A stretch of 7,345 nucleotides of DNA from an uncultured Bacteroidota bacterium (GCA_937893205.1 CALBJU010000165.1:1-7345); one strand, 5' to 3'; positions 1-5,786 are shown, numbered from the stretch's first letter. Notes: generated by a model from the sequence alone, not told the origin. Program-made: numbers and translations.

Positions 1-708
1 GCCGGAGATGAACGCGGCAACGGTTCCGGCGATCAGCACCGGCCAGTTCGCCGCCCCCGCCTCGCCAACAGCCATCGATACCTTCAGTAGAGTCGCGCCG
101 ACAACAATGGGCAACAACATCAGGAAGGAGAAATCCGCCGCCTTTTCCGGCTCTACGTCCTGGTACAGTGCGGCGCAGATGGTCGCGCCCGAGCGAGATA
201 TGCCCGGAATCATGGCAACGGCCTGTGCCAGGCCAATCAGAAGGCTCTTCCCGGCGGTGATGGACCCCTTCGGATTACGCCGGAGCAGGGTCAACGTGAG
301 CAGCACCCCCGTGAAAATGAGCATTCCTGCAGCGAGCCGTGGTGACGAAAATGCCGCTTCGATGGCGCTTCCCCAGAGCACGTAGACCAATGCGGTCGGA
401 ATCATGGTTATCAGGATCTGAACACCCATGCGAAACTGTTCGTCCTCTCGATACGCACTGCCCCAGATGCGGGGCTGAACAGACGTTCGAGCAAAACTTT
501 CAATCAGCCTGGCAATGCGTGTTCGATAGATGACAACGACACTCAATACAGTGCCAAAATGAACCATGACTTCGAACAAAACATCACCGTTCCCCGAGTT
601 CAATCCAAGCAAATGTTGGCCCAGAACCAGGTGTCCTGAGGAAGACACGGGTAAAAATTCAGTCAGGCCCTGAATTAGTCCAAGAAGAATTGATTCCCAC
701 CAGGTCAT
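1..708 (-). CDS. uppP: Undecaprenyl-diphosphate phosphatase UppP (BacA), 3' end cut by window edge
   Basis: Integral membrane enzyme that dephosphorylates undecaprenyl diphosphate to the monophosphate, recycling the lipid carrier for peptidoglycan and other envelope polymers; its overexpression gives bacitracin resistance in other bacteria. The reading frame is open from the ATG at 708-706 to the left edge, giving 236 residues; the family is usually about 265-275, so roughly 30-40 C-terminal residues are missing. Two family signatures are visible: GLTEFLPVSSSGH at residues 14-26 (acidic E17, serines 22-24, H26) and PGISRSGAT at 168-176 (R172). The first position of the usual (E/Q)xxxE motif is Q13, a common variant. 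Several hydrophobic segments lie between the motifs. No clear Shine-Dalgarno precedes the ATG. It lies 68 nt downstream of the NFACT gene on the same strand, so co-transcription is plausible. Identification is secure from the two motifs. Confidence 0.96.
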   Translation of the reverse strand, partial: MTWWESILLGLIQGLTEFLPVSSSGHLVLGQHLLGLNSGNGDVLFEVMVHFGTVLSVVVIYRTRIARLIESFARTSVQPRIWGSAYREDEQFRMGVQILITMIPTALVYVLWGSAIEAAFSSPRLAAGMLIFTGVLLTLTLLRRNPKGSITAGKSLLIGLAQAVAMIPGISRSGATICAALYQDVEPEKAADFSFLMLLPIVVGATLLKVSMAVGEAGAANWPVLIAGTVAAFISG

Positions 709-776
709 GCTGCTATTGATTCAGGAATGAATTGAGTCGGCCCGAAGTTACGGGGGATTTTCGAGCCGCGGTAGCC

Positions 777-2372
777 CTATTTAGAAGGAAGACCGGGTTC
801 GATGAGAATTACTTTTTCACGTTCCACGATTACCGTTCCCGGCAAACTTTTTCGAGGTTTTCTGACATATTTACGTTGAGTGATGATCACGGGCGCCAGG
901 CCGCTCGTTCTGGCCTTACTGTGCCAGGCCGCAATGGCCGCGGCCTGTTCGAGGATCCTCCGCGGCGGCGTATCGGTCCGCCCCTTGACGCGTAAGACGG
1001 TGTGCGAGCCAGCGACGCCTCTTGCGTGAAGCCACAGATCAAACTTTCGGGCGACCTTGAGGGTCAACTCATCATTCTGTTTCGCATTTTTACCGACCCA
1101 GACTTCATAACCATCGGCCAGTGTATACCTCCTGAACGGCACAGAATCGGGATCATCGGGCGCAGATTTCAGCGATTGTAGTCTGGAGGCGTATTTGGCC
1201 TGAAATGTCTTCACAGACTCTACCGTATCCAGACCCAACGCCGTCTCCAGTAAGTCGGTAACATCTGCACTCTTTTCCTTTAGTCCCTTCAGGCGTTCAT
1301 CGGCAGAACTGCGCGCTGCACGCGAATTTTTTGCCTTTTCGAAATAGCGCTGAGCGTTTTCGAACGGATTGAGACGATGGTCGAGTCTTATCAGTACCTC
1401 CGAGTCGTCATTCAGTATATCAGCCATGAGGACTTCAGGCGCGCCGTTTTTTACCAGGTGGGGCTGTGCCATGAGCAGATGTCCAAAATGCTCGTGCTTG
1501 TCTGCCCTGGAGGGGCTGCCGAGTTCATTTTCCACCCGTTTCATACTCCGATCCGCCTGGTCCCGGCGATTCCTCAGCATCCGGATCAACGGATTGTAGG
1601 TACCTTCAAAAAGACCGATCGCGAGCCTTCGACGGGCACATATTCTGACTGCCTCGTCCACCGTATCGAACCGCTCCTCTCGATCAGATTCCCGTCCGAG
1701 AGGAATCATTGAAAGAAGGGGCTTCCTGTTTTCATCCCAGTAAATTCTGGGCACAGGCTCATCGAGAAGGCTGGTGATGTGCTGCGCCGCCTCGATAATT
1801 TGTACCGGATCATCAGTTCCTCCAGTCCGGGAGCGAATTTCCGACATCAGGGGAGCGGGAAACAGTGGAAAGGCGGCGTCCAGTGACCTTCCAGATTGCA
1901 ACACGCGTTTCAGATCCTCTGCCCCGAGAGGTGTTGTAATCGCTCTTGCCTCGGGTACACTCCGGGTCTGGGTCCCCTTGAACGTGCCTACCAGATTTCC
2001 ATGTTGGTCGATGTGGTATACATTCGCCTTCGGACCGAATGCAGCAACCACCAGCGCGGAACCCGACTCGAACCGGAAGGTGATCAGCCGATCCCCGTCT
2101 GCAATGGATACATCCGTCAGAACTGCCTCCTTCAGAGACGAGAACTGATCGACGACATTTTTTCTCGACCGATTTGAGCCGCCGTACATGAAAAAGTGTC
2201 GGTTCGGCGCCTGGATAGAAATATTTATCGACCAGGTTTCACCATTTCCCTCCTCGAAAACGAGGATCAAGCTTCCCTTGTGCTGGGAATAGGAGTCGAT
2301 GAGCGAAGCGCCAACGAGCCGAGGATGCCATTCGCGAACGAGCGCGCGAAGTGTATAGTAATTGGTCAGCAC
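777..2372 (-). CDS. NFACT-family ribosome quality-control protein (RqcH/Rqc2/FbpA-like)
   Basis: 531 residues. NFACT proteins such as B. subtilis RqcH and yeast Rqc2 bind stalled large ribosomal subunits and recruit tRNA to add C-terminal tails (alanine in bacteria) that mark the nascent chain for degradation; older annotations call them fibronectin-binding proteins. Visible order: NFACT-N domain at about 1-230, including GDR at 93-95, which fits the Asp-Arg pair needed for tRNA recruitment; charged helical segments, probably coiled coil, at about 260-290 and 340-375, the second starting with the family block LDHRLNPFENAQRYFEKAK (330-348); NFACT-R (DUF814) domain at about 415-525 with GKNAKQND (427-434), DLWLHARG (445-452) and KYVRKPRK (501-508). 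Start is GTG at 2372-2370; the N-terminal family pattern (NYYTL..LV) begins four residues later and no ATG lies nearby upstream. A TAAGG that includes the preceding gene's stop codon may serve as its ribosome site. RqcH-like function is inferred from domains. Confidence 0.93.
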   Translation of the reverse strand: MLTNYYTLRALVREWHPRLVGASLIDSYSQHKGSLILVFEEGNGETWSINISIQAPNRHFFMYGGSNRSRKNVVDQFSSLKEAVLTDVSIADGDRLITFRFESGSALVVAAFGPKANVYHIDQHGNLVGTFKGTQTRSVPEARAITTPLGAEDLKRVLQSGRSLDAAFPLFPAPLMSEIRSRTGGTDDPVQIIEAAQHITSLLDEPVPRIYWDENRKPLLSMIPLGRESDREERFDTVDEAVRICARRRLAIGLFEGTYNPLIRMLRNRRDQADRSMKRVENELGSPSRADKHEHFGHLLMAQPHLVKNGAPEVLMADILNDDSEVLIRLDHRLNPFENAQRYFEKAKNSRAARSSADERLKGLKEKSADVTDLLETALGLDTVESVKTFQAKYASRLQSLKSAPDDPDSVPFRRYTLADGYEVWVGKNAKQNDELTLKVARKFDLWLHARGVAGSHTVLRVKGRTDTPPRRILEQAAAIAAWHSKARTSGLAPVIITQRKYVRKPRKSLPGTVIVEREKVILIEPGLPSK

Positions 2373-2389
2373 GAACTGATACAGCCTTA
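2373..2389 (-). promoter_or_regulatory. Stop codon / weak Shine-Dalgarno junction before the NFACT gene
   Basis: On the minus strand the TAA stop of the small membrane protein is part of TAAGG (2389-2385), followed by 12 nt and then the GTG start of the NFACT gene. The AAGG could act as a weak, slightly distant ribosome binding site, so reinitiation by ribosomes finishing the upstream gene is a plausible way of translating the NFACT gene. This is inferred from spacing. Confidence 0.45.
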
Positions 2390-2722
2390 CGCTTTGCTGC
2401 TGCTTCTGGGCCGCCTGGACTCAGCAATTGTCGACAGAACCCATATTGCTGCCCAGCCTGCCGCGAGAAGGAGAAGGTTTGATAACATGAGTAAAACCAC
2501 GTTCGCTCCAAACAACAGGTGGTAGAACCAAACCGGGACATCATCGGCCTTGCGCTGAACCGCATTGGCAATTCCTGAGAGCGCAAATACTTTCAACAAC
2601 ACCATCAAGGGGGTGTAGATGACAATAATCCACCATCCCCATGTGGCTCCGTTGAAATAAAAGATTGCGATAACAGCGGTTATCGCCAGGTCGATCAACG
2701 CGTTTTTTATCCAAAACATCAT
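2387..2722 (-). CDS. Small membrane protein of unknown function (about 111 aa)
   Basis: I do not recognise a named family. From the ATG at 2722-2720 it encodes 111 residues with hydrophobic stretches at about 8-24, 28-50 and 64-100; the last is long enough to be two helices, so three or four membrane spans. It is rich in Trp, Tyr and Phe near the segment ends and has a short basic, Ser-rich C-terminus (RRPRSSSKA). The frame stays open upstream to a possible start at 2815, but the 31 extra residues are hydrophilic, Arg/Ser-rich and would read through the divergent promoter region. I therefore prefer one of the paired ATGs at 2722 or 2719, though no good Shine-Dalgarno is seen before them. The stop (TAA, 2389-2387) lies 14 nt before the NFACT start, suggesting one operon and translational coupling. 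The protein is real by its membrane character and position; its role is unknown. Confidence 0.75.
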   Translation of the reverse strand: MMFWIKNALIDLAITAVIAIFYFNGATWGWWIIVIYTPLMVLLKVFALSGIANAVQRKADDVPVWFYHLLFGANVVLLMLSNLLLLAAGWAAIWVLSTIAESRRPRSSSKA

Positions 2723-2857
2723 TCTGTGGGATTGGTGCAGCGAAGATACGGATCCCCGAAGAGATTGGTTCGCTCCCACCCGCACAAACGGCCGCCTCGC
2801 TAGCGCTTGTGGCATCCCCTACCTACAAGCTTCTGTCATTCTTTTTCATTGGGACCC
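2723..2857. other. Intergenic region between divergent transcription units, minus-strand promoter not identified
   Basis: This stretch must hold the promoter of the minus-strand operon (membrane protein, NFACT, perhaps uppP), but I see no convincing -35/-10 or Bacteroidota -33/-7 pair on that strand. It contains a modest inverted repeat, GCTTGT at 2805-2810 and ACAAGC at 2825-2830, with a 14-nt spacer, next to the short palindrome CGCTAGCG at 2798-2805. Either could be a regulatory site or chance. No small ORF here looks coding. Confidence 0.4.
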
Positions 2858-2886
2858 TTGCTGGAAGCCATTTATTGATTTATATT
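2858..2886 (+). promoter_or_regulatory. Promoter of the arsR-AHSA1 pair
   Basis: TTGCTG at 2858-2863 and TATATT at 2881-2886 are separated by exactly 17 nt, a standard -35/-10 arrangement. Read in the Bacteroidota style it is TTG, 20 nt, then TATATTG, close to the TTG / TAnnTTTG consensus. The expected transcription start is around 2892-2895, almost at the ATG at 2896, so the message would be leaderless or nearly so. The match is by eye only; no transcript data are available. Confidence 0.55.
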
Positions 2887-2907
2887 GGTAACCATATGGT
2901 TACGAAT
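2884..2907. promoter_or_regulatory. Putative ArsR operator: dyad overlapping -10, +1 and start codon
   Basis: A perfect 16-bp palindrome, GTAACCATATGGTTAC, occupies 2888-2903. Beyond one mismatched pair (2887/2904) it continues for three more paired bases on each side, making a 24-bp dyad from 2884 to 2907. Its centre lies between 2895 and 2896, immediately before the ATG of the ArsR gene. ArsR-family dimers bind imperfect inverted repeats of about this size at their own promoters, so this is a strong candidate autoregulatory operator: bound protein would cover the -10 end, the start site and the start codon. Confidence 0.65.
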
Positions 2908-3258
2908 GCACATCATCTCGACCTGACGTTTGGCGCCCTTTCTGATGCCACCAGGCGGTCCATTCTGATGAAACTCGCAAACGGCCCCGCAAGCGTCGGT
3001 ACTCTTGCCGAGCCCTTCGAGATGTCGCGACCGGCTATCTCGAAACACCTGCGAGTATTGGAACGGGCCGGACTCGTGCGCAGGACGCGCGACGGCCGCA
3101 TCAGCAGGTGCCAGCTCGACGCTCGACCCATGAAGGGTGCCGCAGATTGGGTGGAGTGGTACCGAAAGTATTGGGAGCAGCAACTCGATCAGCTTGCCAG
3201 TTACTTCGACAAACAAAACACACCAGATACAACACATTCCGGGAGGGAATCAAATTGA
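2896..3258 (+). CDS. ArsR-family winged-helix transcriptional repressor (AHSA1-associated type)
   Basis: 120 residues, a small dimeric DNA-binding protein. The conserved N-terminus (LDLTFGALSDATRRSIL, 8-24) is followed by the helix-turn-helix; the recognition-helix block MSRPAISKHLRVLERAGLV spans 43-61, the wing (TRDGRISRCQL) 64-74, and an aromatic-rich helix (WVEWYRKYWEQQLDQL) 85-100, probably for dimerisation. The metal-sensing ELCVCDL-type motif of classical ArsR/SmtB proteins is absent and only one Cys (72) is present, so metal sensing is unlikely. I start at ATG 2896 because family similarity begins at once; the open frame back to GTG 2809 would add 29 residues across the promoter. No Shine-Dalgarno is seen, in keeping with a leaderless message. 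The stop overlaps the start of the downstream SRPBCC gene, a pairing common in this subfamily. Likely autorepressed through the dyad at its own start; the inducer is unknown. Confidence 0.92.
   Translation: MVTNAHHLDLTFGALSDATRRSILMKLANGPASVGTLAEPFEMSRPAISKHLRVLERAGLVRRTRDGRISRCQLDARPMKGAADWVEWYRKYWEQQLDQLASYFDKQNTPDTTHSGRESN
3241..3247 (+). promoter_or_regulatory. Strong Shine-Dalgarno site fixing a TTG start
   Basis: GGGAGGG lies inside the end of the ArsR gene. Its GGAGG core (3242-3246) is 8 nt upstream of TTG 3255, ideal spacing. It decides the start of the AHSA1 gene, which has no ATG or GTG at this point, and allows translation coupled to the upstream gene. Confidence 0.75.
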
Positions 3259-3698
3259 GCACAACAACCGACACTGTTCTACGCGTCTCCAAAATAGTCG
3301 CCGCCCCTCAAGACGAGGTTTTCGATGCCTGGATCACGCCTTCAATCATGTCGAAATGGTCAGCACCGGAAGGAGTTGGGCGTATTGAATGCAAAGTTGA
3401 CCTGATGGTGGGCGGCGAATATGAGATCAAAATGATCAATGACGAAGGACGCGTACACACCGCGCACGGGGTTTACCGAGAAATCAGTCGCCCGTCTAAA
3501 CTCATCTACACGTGGGACTGGCGCGAAGACGACATCCGAATGGATACTGCAACCCTGGTCACCGTCGAGTTTGTTGCCATGGATGGTGCCACAGAAGTCA
3601 TCGTTACCCACGAGCAGTTTCCCAATCTCGAAATTCGGGATGGGCATCTTCAGGGGTGGACCAGCTCCATCAATCGACTGGCGGGATTGTTCGAGTAA
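3255..3698 (+). CDS. SRPBCC superfamily protein, AHSA1 (Aha1 C-terminal-like) type
   Basis: 147 residues forming a single START-like helix-grip fold, presumably cytosolic. Family hallmarks in order: VSKIVAAPQDEVFDAWITP (11-29), the block around W35, VDLMVGGEYEIKM (48-60), HGVYREISRPSKLIYTWDW (71-89), and the C-terminal helix GHLQGWTSSINRLAGLF (130-146) that closes the hydrophobic cavity. The fold binds hydrophobic ligands; bacterial AHSA1 proteins mostly have no known substrate, and the Hsp90 link of the eukaryotic namesake should not be assumed. The start is TTG 3255, set by the GGAGG 8 nt upstream; TTG overlaps the TGA stop of arsR as TTGA. The longer frame from 3108 runs inside arsR and lacks family similarity before this point. 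Co-expression suggests that it binds or modifies the compound sensed by the repressor, or acts in the response; this is inference. Confidence 0.9.
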   Translation: MSTTTDTVLRVSKIVAAPQDEVFDAWITPSIMSKWSAPEGVGRIECKVDLMVGGEYEIKMINDEGRVHTAHGVYREISRPSKLIYTWDWREDDIRMDTATLVTVEFVAMDGATEVIVTHEQFPNLEIRDGHLQGWTSSINRLAGLFE

Positions 3699-3707
3699 GA
3701 TCCTGAC

Positions 3708-4670
3708 CTATTGCTCAGCCAGCATGTTGAGCTGCCACAGGTCCTGGCTGGACCATTTCAATATGGGCTCGATGGCGAGCAAACCTGTTTTCCCAATGGC
3801 TTTCTCCAGGTAGGCCATCTCCTCGAATTTTGCCCGGATAACCTCGTCAGGTTTAGGCTCAAAGCCTGCTTCTCGCATCATCAGTAGTCCTTTCGCTCGA
3901 ATTGAAAGCTCGACACGTATTCGGACGAGGCATAACATATCCGCCACTATCGTGCCTTTGAAGTGTTCTTTTAGCGATGTCAGGTACTCGCCAATCCTGG
4001 ATTTCGAAAACTCCCCACTCATAAACAGCTTCATGAGCTCCTGATCCGTGTCAAAACCGGTCCCGAGCCAGGTGCGAGTCTGATTTTCACTTTGAGTGAA
4101 CACCAGCGAAATCAGTATCGGAGCGATCACAATGAGCGATGCCGCCAATATGAGGGGTGGGATTTGGTAGATGGCGTGATTGTACGCCGAATGCAGTAGG
4201 TAGGCCATTGCAAAAGCGATGATCGATGCCGTCCACCGGCCTCCGTTCTCCCGTTGCTTAAGCGATTGTAATATGATGGCGAATACCGTCGTGGTCATGC
4301 CATGCATAATCGCCGTCCCGAAACCGCGGATGATCCAGGTCAGCGTGCTTGCGTCCAGAGCACTCAAATAATACAGGTTTTCAACGACCGCGAATCCGGC
4401 TCCGATTCCAAAACCCAAAATTGCAGCATCCACTGTGAAACCGACGCGATCCGAATAGATCAGGTACACAACCCAAATACACTTTAACCCTTCTTCGGTG
4501 AACGGCGCTACGTATTTAGAATAATCGGAGTCAACCAGACCAGAACCCTGCAACAGCCACCCATTCAGGAAATAGGACACTGTCGCCGCAAGAAACCCTG
4601 CAGCCAGAGCAAACAGAACGGCTTTCAAGCGCACTAGCTTATAGCTGTCGATCAACACCAGGCCAGCCAC
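3708..4670 (-). CDS. PrsW-type glutamic intramembrane protease with C-terminal soluble extension
   Basis: 320 residues. The first 195 form a polytopic membrane domain (about six segments: 15-40, 62-73, 77-104, 108-135, 147-168, 170-192). It holds the PrsW signature residues: EEGLK at 59-63, GAGFAVVEN at 90-98 (F93, E97), R115 with H123 in the next segment, and H160/H165 in LLHSAYNH. PrsW of B. subtilis performs site-1 cleavage of the anti-sigma factor RsiW; the family belongs with the CAAX-protease/APH-1 superfamily. Residues 195-320 are soluble, predicted helical, and carry the well-formed block DMLCLVRIRVELSIRAKG (244-261); its role is unknown. Start is GTG 4670-4668 with only a weak GGAG 13 nt upstream; internal GTG codons (V5, V13) are possible alternatives. 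It follows rpoD on the same strand, but a strong terminator ends just 25 nt before its start, so its promoter is unclear. The substrate is unknown; no anti-sigma gene is nearby. Confidence 0.85.
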   Translation of the reverse strand: MAGLVLIDSYKLVRLKAVLFALAAGFLAATVSYFLNGWLLQGSGLVDSDYSKYVAPFTEEGLKCIWVVYLIYSDRVGFTVDAAILGFGIGAGFAVVENLYYLSALDASTLTWIIRGFGTAIMHGMTTTVFAIILQSLKQRENGGRWTASIIAFAMAYLLHSAYNHAIYQIPPLILAASLIVIAPILISLVFTQSENQTRTWLGTGFDTDQELMKLFMSGEFSKSRIGEYLTSLKEHFKGTIVADMLCLVRIRVELSIRAKGLLMMREAGFEPKPDEVIRAKFEEMAYLEKAIGKTGLLAIEPILKWSSQDLWQLNMLAEQ

Positions 4671-4695
4671 GTGCCTGCATCGGCTCCAGGGTATG

Positions 4696-4735
4696 AAATA
4701 AAAAAGGGCGGCTTCCGAGTCCGGAAGCCGCCCTT
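4696..4735 (-). terminator. Rho-independent terminator of rpoD
   Basis: A perfect 14-bp stem (AAGGGCGGCTTCCG at 4704-4717, pairing with 4722-4735) closes a 4-nt loop. Read on the minus strand it is followed by six T (4705-4700, the first two within the stem), then A and three more T. It starts 19 nt after the rpoD stop codon. On the plus strand the hairpin is followed by AAAAG, so it works only for minus-strand transcription. Confidence 0.93.
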
Positions 4736-4754
4736 AAAAGATCGCTAGGATATC

Positions 4755-5594
4755 TCAGCCGATGTGCATCTGCAGTTCTTCTCTGCGGTGCTTCTGACGC
4801 AGCTTTCGCAGTGCCTTTTCCTTGATCTGGCGGACACGCTCTCGGGTGAGGTCGAAACGCTGTCCAATCTCTTCGAGCGTGAGCGGATGCTCGCGTCCGA
4901 TACCGAAATACAGGCGTGTAATTTCTGCCTCGCGTGGATGCAGCAGGCTCAAGGCACGCTCAATATCAATCTTGAGCGACTCGTCCATGAGCATATCATC
5001 CGGCTTGGTGTCTCCGTCATCCGGAAGAACGTCCAGCAGGCTGTTGTCATCGTCTTCGTTGAACGGAGCATCCATTGAGAGATGGCGACCCGTATGCTGA
5101 AGAGCCTCACGTACTTTGTCTACGTCGACTTCCAGCTCGACAGCGAGCTCTTCGATAGTGGGCTGGCGTTCGTGAACCTGCGCCAGTCTCGCACTGGTCT
5201 TACGTATTTTGGAAATCGTTCCAATTCTGTTCAACGGCAAACGCACGACGCGGCTCTGCTCGGCGAGCGCTTGAAGAATCGCCTGGCGAATCCACCACAC
5301 TGCGTACGAAATGAACTTGAAACCACGGGTTTCATCAAAACGCTGAGCGGCTTTGATCAATCCGTAATTTCCTTCATTGATCAGGTCCGCCAGAGTTAGA
5401 CCCTGACCCTGATATTTCTTTGCAACAGAAACGACGAATCTCAGGTTCGCTCTGGTCAAACGATGCAGCGCGTCCTGGTCGCCTTTCTTAATTTTTTGCG
5501 CGAGATCAACTTCTTCCTGCGGCACTAGTAACGGGATCTGACCTATTTCCTGCAGGTACTGATCCAGCATTCTTTGCTGGCGTGGGACGTACAT
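4755..5594 (-). CDS. rpoD: Primary sigma factor RpoD/SigA, short Bacteroidota type
   Basis: 279 residues; the sigma-70 subunit that directs RNA polymerase to housekeeping promoters. Region 1.1 is absent. Region 1.2 covers about 8-41 (LDQYLQEIGQIPLL), region 2 about 43-113 with the core-binding and -10 recognition/melting block DLINEGNYGLIKAAQRFDETRG continued by FKFISYAVWWIRQAI (70-106), region 3 about 115-200 including GRHLSMDAPF (169-178), and region 4 about 210-270 with the -35 recognition helix-turn-helix LTLEEIGQRFDLTRERVRQI (238-257). Length and the MDAPF block match RpoD of Bacteroidota and relatives, where promoters tend towards TTG / TAnnTTTG. Start is ATG 5594, preceded by AGAGGA 8 nt away inside a purine-rich run. 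It is 192 nt downstream of the GH3 gene on the same strand and is followed by a strong terminator, so it is probably a single transcription unit or the end of one. Confidence 0.96.
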   Translation of the reverse strand: MYVPRQQRMLDQYLQEIGQIPLLVPQEEVDLAQKIKKGDQDALHRLTRANLRFVVSVAKKYQGQGLTLADLINEGNYGLIKAAQRFDETRGFKFISYAVWWIRQAILQALAEQSRVVRLPLNRIGTISKIRKTSARLAQVHERQPTIEELAVELEVDVDKVREALQHTGRHLSMDAPFNEDDDNSLLDVLPDDGDTKPDDMLMDESLKIDIERALSLLHPREAEITRLYFGIGREHPLTLEEIGQRFDLTRERVRQIKEKALRKLRQKHRREELQMHIG

Positions 5595-5595
5595 A

Positions 5596-5608
5596 CTCCC
5601 CTTCCTCT
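5596..5608 (-). promoter_or_regulatory. Purine-rich ribosome binding site of rpoD
   Basis: On the minus strand AGAGGAAGGGGAG runs from 5608 to 5596, just before the ATG. The AGAGGA core sits 8 nt from the start codon. It is notably stronger than the sites before most other genes in this window, in line with high expression of rpoD. Confidence 0.7.
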
Positions 5609-5786
5609 ATCCTAATTCTTAGTAGCGATTTTCTCTGGCATCTTCCACGTAGCAGATTCGGCCTTTTCAAACTCAACCTTAAAACCGAGTGGCAGCGGTT
5701 CCGCTTTTAAAAGCGGCTCCCGTTCACGCGGGTAGTGGGTGGTTGTTCCCCGAGAACCCGGTTCTAAAACCCTTTATATCATCTGT
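5609..5786 (-). promoter_or_regulatory. Intergenic leader between the GH3 gene and rpoD with inverted repeats
   Basis: This gap must contain the 3' end of the GH3 transcript and probably the rpoD promoter. It is rich in dyads: a perfect 16-bp palindrome CCGCTTTTAAAAGCGG at 5701-5716; AGAACC (5753-5758) and GGTTCT (5760-5765) around one central base; and a short CCCG/CGGG hairpin at about 5719-5732. None is followed by a T-run on the minus strand, so I do not call a terminator. TATAAA occurs on the minus strand just after the GH3 stop, but lacks a good -35 partner, so no promoter is assigned. No small coding frame is seen. Confidence 0.4.

Noticed and set aside
8..385. Plus-strand open frame of about 125 codons
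   Set aside because: It lies antisense to uppP, whose two signature motifs are intact; the plus-strand product is low-complexity and has no family features.
1774..2148. Plus-strand open frame of about 124 codons inside the NFACT gene
   Set aside because: It is a shadow of the NFACT coding strand; the NFACT domains read continuously through it in the other direction.
2239..2586. Minus-strand frame of 115 codons overlapping both the NFACT and the small membrane protein genes
   Set aside because: It is in an alternative frame, with an Arg/Ser/Phe-rich product and no hydrophobic or domain pattern; both overlapped frames are better supported.
2723..2815. N-terminal extension of the small membrane protein
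   Set aside because: The 31 extra residues are hydrophilic and Arg-rich, lead into a doubled Met, and would place the coding start in the divergent promoter region.
4678..4680. ATG just before prsW with GGAG upstream, as a leader peptide or alternative start
   Set aside because: It is out of frame with prsW and stops after about a dozen codons; no regulatory pattern supports a leader peptide.
4670..5594. A PrsW-sigma factor regulated proteolysis pair, as with PrsW-RsiW-SigW in Bacillus
   Set aside because: The adjacent sigma factor is the primary RpoD type, not an ECF sigma, no anti-sigma gene is present, and a strong terminator separates the two genes.
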